Below are positions 61,201 through 64,000 of a stretch of DNA of 64,000 nt, in pieces. The notes under the pieces were generated by a model. It saw nothing but the letters and a program-made list of their open reading frames with translations. It made no database searches and was not told where the DNA came from. Both the position numbers and the translations under genes were made by a program. Source of the DNA: Theobroma cacao (Eukaryota; Streptophyta; Magnoliopsida; Malvales; Malvaceae); assembly GCF_000208745.1 (NCBI RefSeq), contig NC_030851.1:7985313-8049312 (forward strand). Direction: 5' to 3'. Numbering within the stretch: position 1 is the first letter of the stretch; each line of letters begins with the position of its first letter.

Positions 61201-63758
61201 GAATCTGGAGTTTCCTGGTTGTGTCATAGCTTTGGTGCTTGCATGTTTGAAAGATATGCCTTACTGTGACTTATAACTTACCATTTCATTTTTTTCTTTT
61301 CCAGTGTAAAGATTCAGGATATTCAACTTTTCAGTGATCATCTTGTTGTCTATGAGCGTGAACAGGGTTTGCCCACAATTACTACTTACCGCCTTCCAGC
61401 TGTTGATGAGCCTCTCATAACCCTCCAAGGTGGTCAAGCAGTTCAATTTATTGACCCTGTATACTTAGTTGGTCAATCGGAATCACAATTTTCAACCAAC
61501 ATTTTACGATTTTTGTATAGCTCACTGAGGACGCCTCCATGTGTCTATGACTATGACATGAGTACTGGGGAGTCTGTTTTGAAGAAGATTGAAACTGTAA
61601 GCACTGCTGATTTTTAAGATTTGAGCCATGATAAGAAATGAGTTTATGAAGCATAGAGTAAATCAAAGATCTAAATACTAAAACTAGGGTTAAGCATGCA
61701 ATATTTGAGTATGTGACTGATTAGGCTAGATCTTATTTACACGGAAATTACAGGTGTAGTTAGTATCAGAAAAGAAAATTACAAATATACTTGTCTTTAC
61801 CTAGTTTCCTCCTTGAGTATATGTTGCTTTGCTATCTGTGGTTTGCTCTTCCTACCTTCATGTAACAATATTCTTTGTTTTCTAGATTTGATCTTTTCAT
61901 GGACAACAATAGTCCTCATGTGGAATGTTGAGTAATGCTTTCTATATCGTATTGTGACATGTTTTTAGTCTGTTTATTCCGGTTAACTAGGAATTGGAGG
62001 TTTCTGATGCATGCTACAATGTTCACTCATAATTCTGGCCTCACGGTTAACACACTGCATTCAATTTAGTTGACCATGGTTTTCTCAACTGATTTATACT
62101 TAAACATGGACCTGCCAAGATCATAAATAGTGTTCATGATATTCTAATATTAGAAAATTTCACTTGATTATTATTTCCAAAATTTCCAAATAGTACTACT
62201 TATCAGATGTATTTAACATTTTTGGCCTTAAATATGATCAAAGGACCAACGGTTCTTGCTCATTAAATGTAAAATACATTTTTCTTATGTTTCTTCATGT
62301 GACTTTTTCTCTCTGACCTTTTGCTTGGGTTCTTCAATGTATTGATAGTTTTCTGCGTTTTATGGCAATATCCTTCACTGTTTTTCGGAGTTTTTGTGAA
62401 AAATATTTTAGTTTTTAGTGAGTTGATCTGTTCTTAAATTGGTATTGATCGTATTTTGTGAAAGAACTCATTGTCCATCTGGAAACTTTGGTCCCTTTTT
62501 TTCTCACTGGTCAGAAATAGAATTAGAAGGTTTGTGAAATTGTATTTCATTATTGTATTTGGTTCGTCATATGTCATACTGCATTAATATTGTACATTAT
62601 CTCTTATTCAGGTTTTGGGAGGTTTTGATGCATCTAATTATGTCACTGAAAGGAAATGGGCTACTGCTTCAGATGGCACTCAGATTCCTATATCAATTGT
62701 GCACCAAAAGAATCTTGTCAAGCTTGATGGGTCTGATCCAATGTTGCTTTATGGCTATGGTTCATATGAGGTAAACAATACAGTTGATGGGGTAAATTCC
62801 TGCTAGAGGTGCTTAATTGCCAAATGGAGTTGTTCTGCTTCTATTTGATCACAGATCTTGGTTTGCTTAGACCATAATGAAAATATATAACTAAATAGAT
62901 AAATAGGCAGTTTATTTTAATGTGATTTGTAAAACACAATTTCTATGCTCGTATAGTCTTCCTTGATTATACCCTGTAGGGTTTGGTCCCTGGTTTTTTG
63001 AGCCTTTTCTGGTTTTGTGAACGCTATGAAAGCCTCTAAAAGTTTTCATTCTTGTTTCAATTTTTGGGGTGTCCTTCCTCACTCCTCTTTCTTTCTTTAG
63101 TTTTTTAAAATTCTGTATCTAGAAAGTTGAATGATCTTTTAAGAAGCCACTTTAATGGTTTACATTCAACCAGTTTGGTCTTTCAACTCATCGTTGCAAC
63201 TGATAAAAACAATGTGGAGCTGTCAAATTTTTTTATTGATAATATTTCATTAATATTGCAACAATGATTTTCACATGTGTGTTAACTGCTGCATCAATTT
63301 GATGCATCCTTTCAGTTGAACAAGCACAAGTGGGGGTCTATAATTATTATTTTTCGGACTTGTAATATAGGTTGTTCCTTGTTTGTTAACAGATATGCAT
63401 AGATCCTGACTTTAAAGCATCGAGGCTGTCTCTATTAGATCGTGGTTTTATCTTTGCAATAGCTCATATTCGTGGAGGTGGTGAAATGGGGAGGCAGTGG
63501 TATGAGAACGGGAAGTTTTTAAAGAAAAAAAATACTTTCACTGATTTTATTGCTTGTGCTGAGTTTTTAATAGAAAAGAAGTACTGTTCAAAGGAAAAAT
63601 TGTGCATTGAGGGAAGAAGTGCTGGTGGATTGCTTATAGGTGCTGTACTTAACATGAGGCCTGATTTGTTCAAGGCTGCTGTAGCTGGAGTGCCTTTTGT
63701 AGATGTCCTGACTACAATGCTTGACCCTAGTATCCCTCTTACAACTTCAGAGTGGGAG
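58236..63758 (+). CDS. Prolyl oligopeptidase-family (S9A) serine peptidase, 5' seven exons
   Basis: Exons 58236-58416, 58588-58871, 58971-59165, 60031-60377, 61305-61596, 62612-62770 and 63393-63758 join in frame to 608 residues, with a GT donor at 63759; the rest is off the window. The N-terminal part is the seven-bladed propeller ([54 protein letters not shown]). The hydrolase domain begins near 480, with [17 protein letters not shown] and the nucleophile elbow EGRSAGG (Ser562). The catalytic Asp and His must lie in later exons. It resembles the oligopeptidase-B-like plant proteins that cut short peptides after basic residues or proline; exact specificity is not readable. ATG context CCACCATGATC is strong, and no transit peptide precedes it, so a cytosolic location is likely. 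Usual length is about 730 residues. Confidence 0.93.
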
Positions 63759-64000
63759 GTATTTTCTTCCTCCTTAAAGATTTTGATTTTTTTTTTTTTT
63801 GCATGACTATTGAACAATGTGGTACATGGTGCTGGTGGTATATATGTATTGAACTGGGTTCTCTGCTTGGCAGACTTTAACTCTTTTAAGGAGATTGATT
63901 TGATGCTACAATCTAATATCATGATTGTGGAGACTAGCTGCTTATTGAATAATGTAATGATGTGTTAACACATTTAAGTAATCTCAGTGTTGATATTTGA
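63759..64000 (+). other. Intron of the peptidase gene, continuing past the window
   Basis: It opens with GTATTTTC after TGGGAG and includes a T13-type run at 63,788-63,800. No acceptor followed by recognisable peptidase sequence occurs before 64,000. Confidence 0.7.

Overview
This window is nuclear DNA from a flowering plant. The genes have many short exons, GT-AG introns, an AT-rich background and plant-typical products and transposons. A core eudicot, possibly woody, fits best; I cannot name the species.

Layout. Positions 1-15,812 form a gene-rich arm. It holds the first coding exon of a plastid lipoyl synthase (minus), a six-exon plastid-targeted membrane protein of unknown function (minus), a small one-exon gene ending in an FDGL-type motif (minus), a MIA40-like intermembrane-space oxidoreductase gene (minus), a ten-exon DUF639 gene (plus) and a small G-patch gene (minus).

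Positions about 16,000-42,900 are a transposon block with no host gene. Two related Ty1/copia elements lie in the same minus orientation (A about 17,265-30,240; B 30,871-42,685). Both are decayed and interrupted. Four large solo LTRs (2.7-3.0 kb, all plus-oriented) sit in the block, three with perfect 5-bp target-site duplications. Copia A's 3' LTR was split by a hAT-like element, which later received two solo LTRs of its own.

Positions 43,950-47,800 carry an intact ten-exon PP6-type (FyPP-like) phosphatase catalytic-subunit gene. Positions 48,000-58,000 are repeats: an irregular minisatellite, a processed-looking SEC61-beta pseudogene, a 2.5-kb foldback element, a TIR element, another foldback, and a compact non-autonomous LTR retrotransposon with 1.1-kb LTRs around a 1.0-kb interior. 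From 58,236 to the right edge lie the first seven exons (608 codons) of a prolyl-oligopeptidase-family gene, which runs off the window.

The host genes are unrelated housekeeping genes: plastid lipoylation, oxidative folding in mitochondria, RNA-associated G-patch function, protein dephosphorylation and peptide hydrolysis. They do not form a pathway. I found no evidence of a novel multi-gene system. The most informative signals are the nested insertion history, the repeated capture of one giant solo-LTR type, and the SEC61-beta pseudogene.
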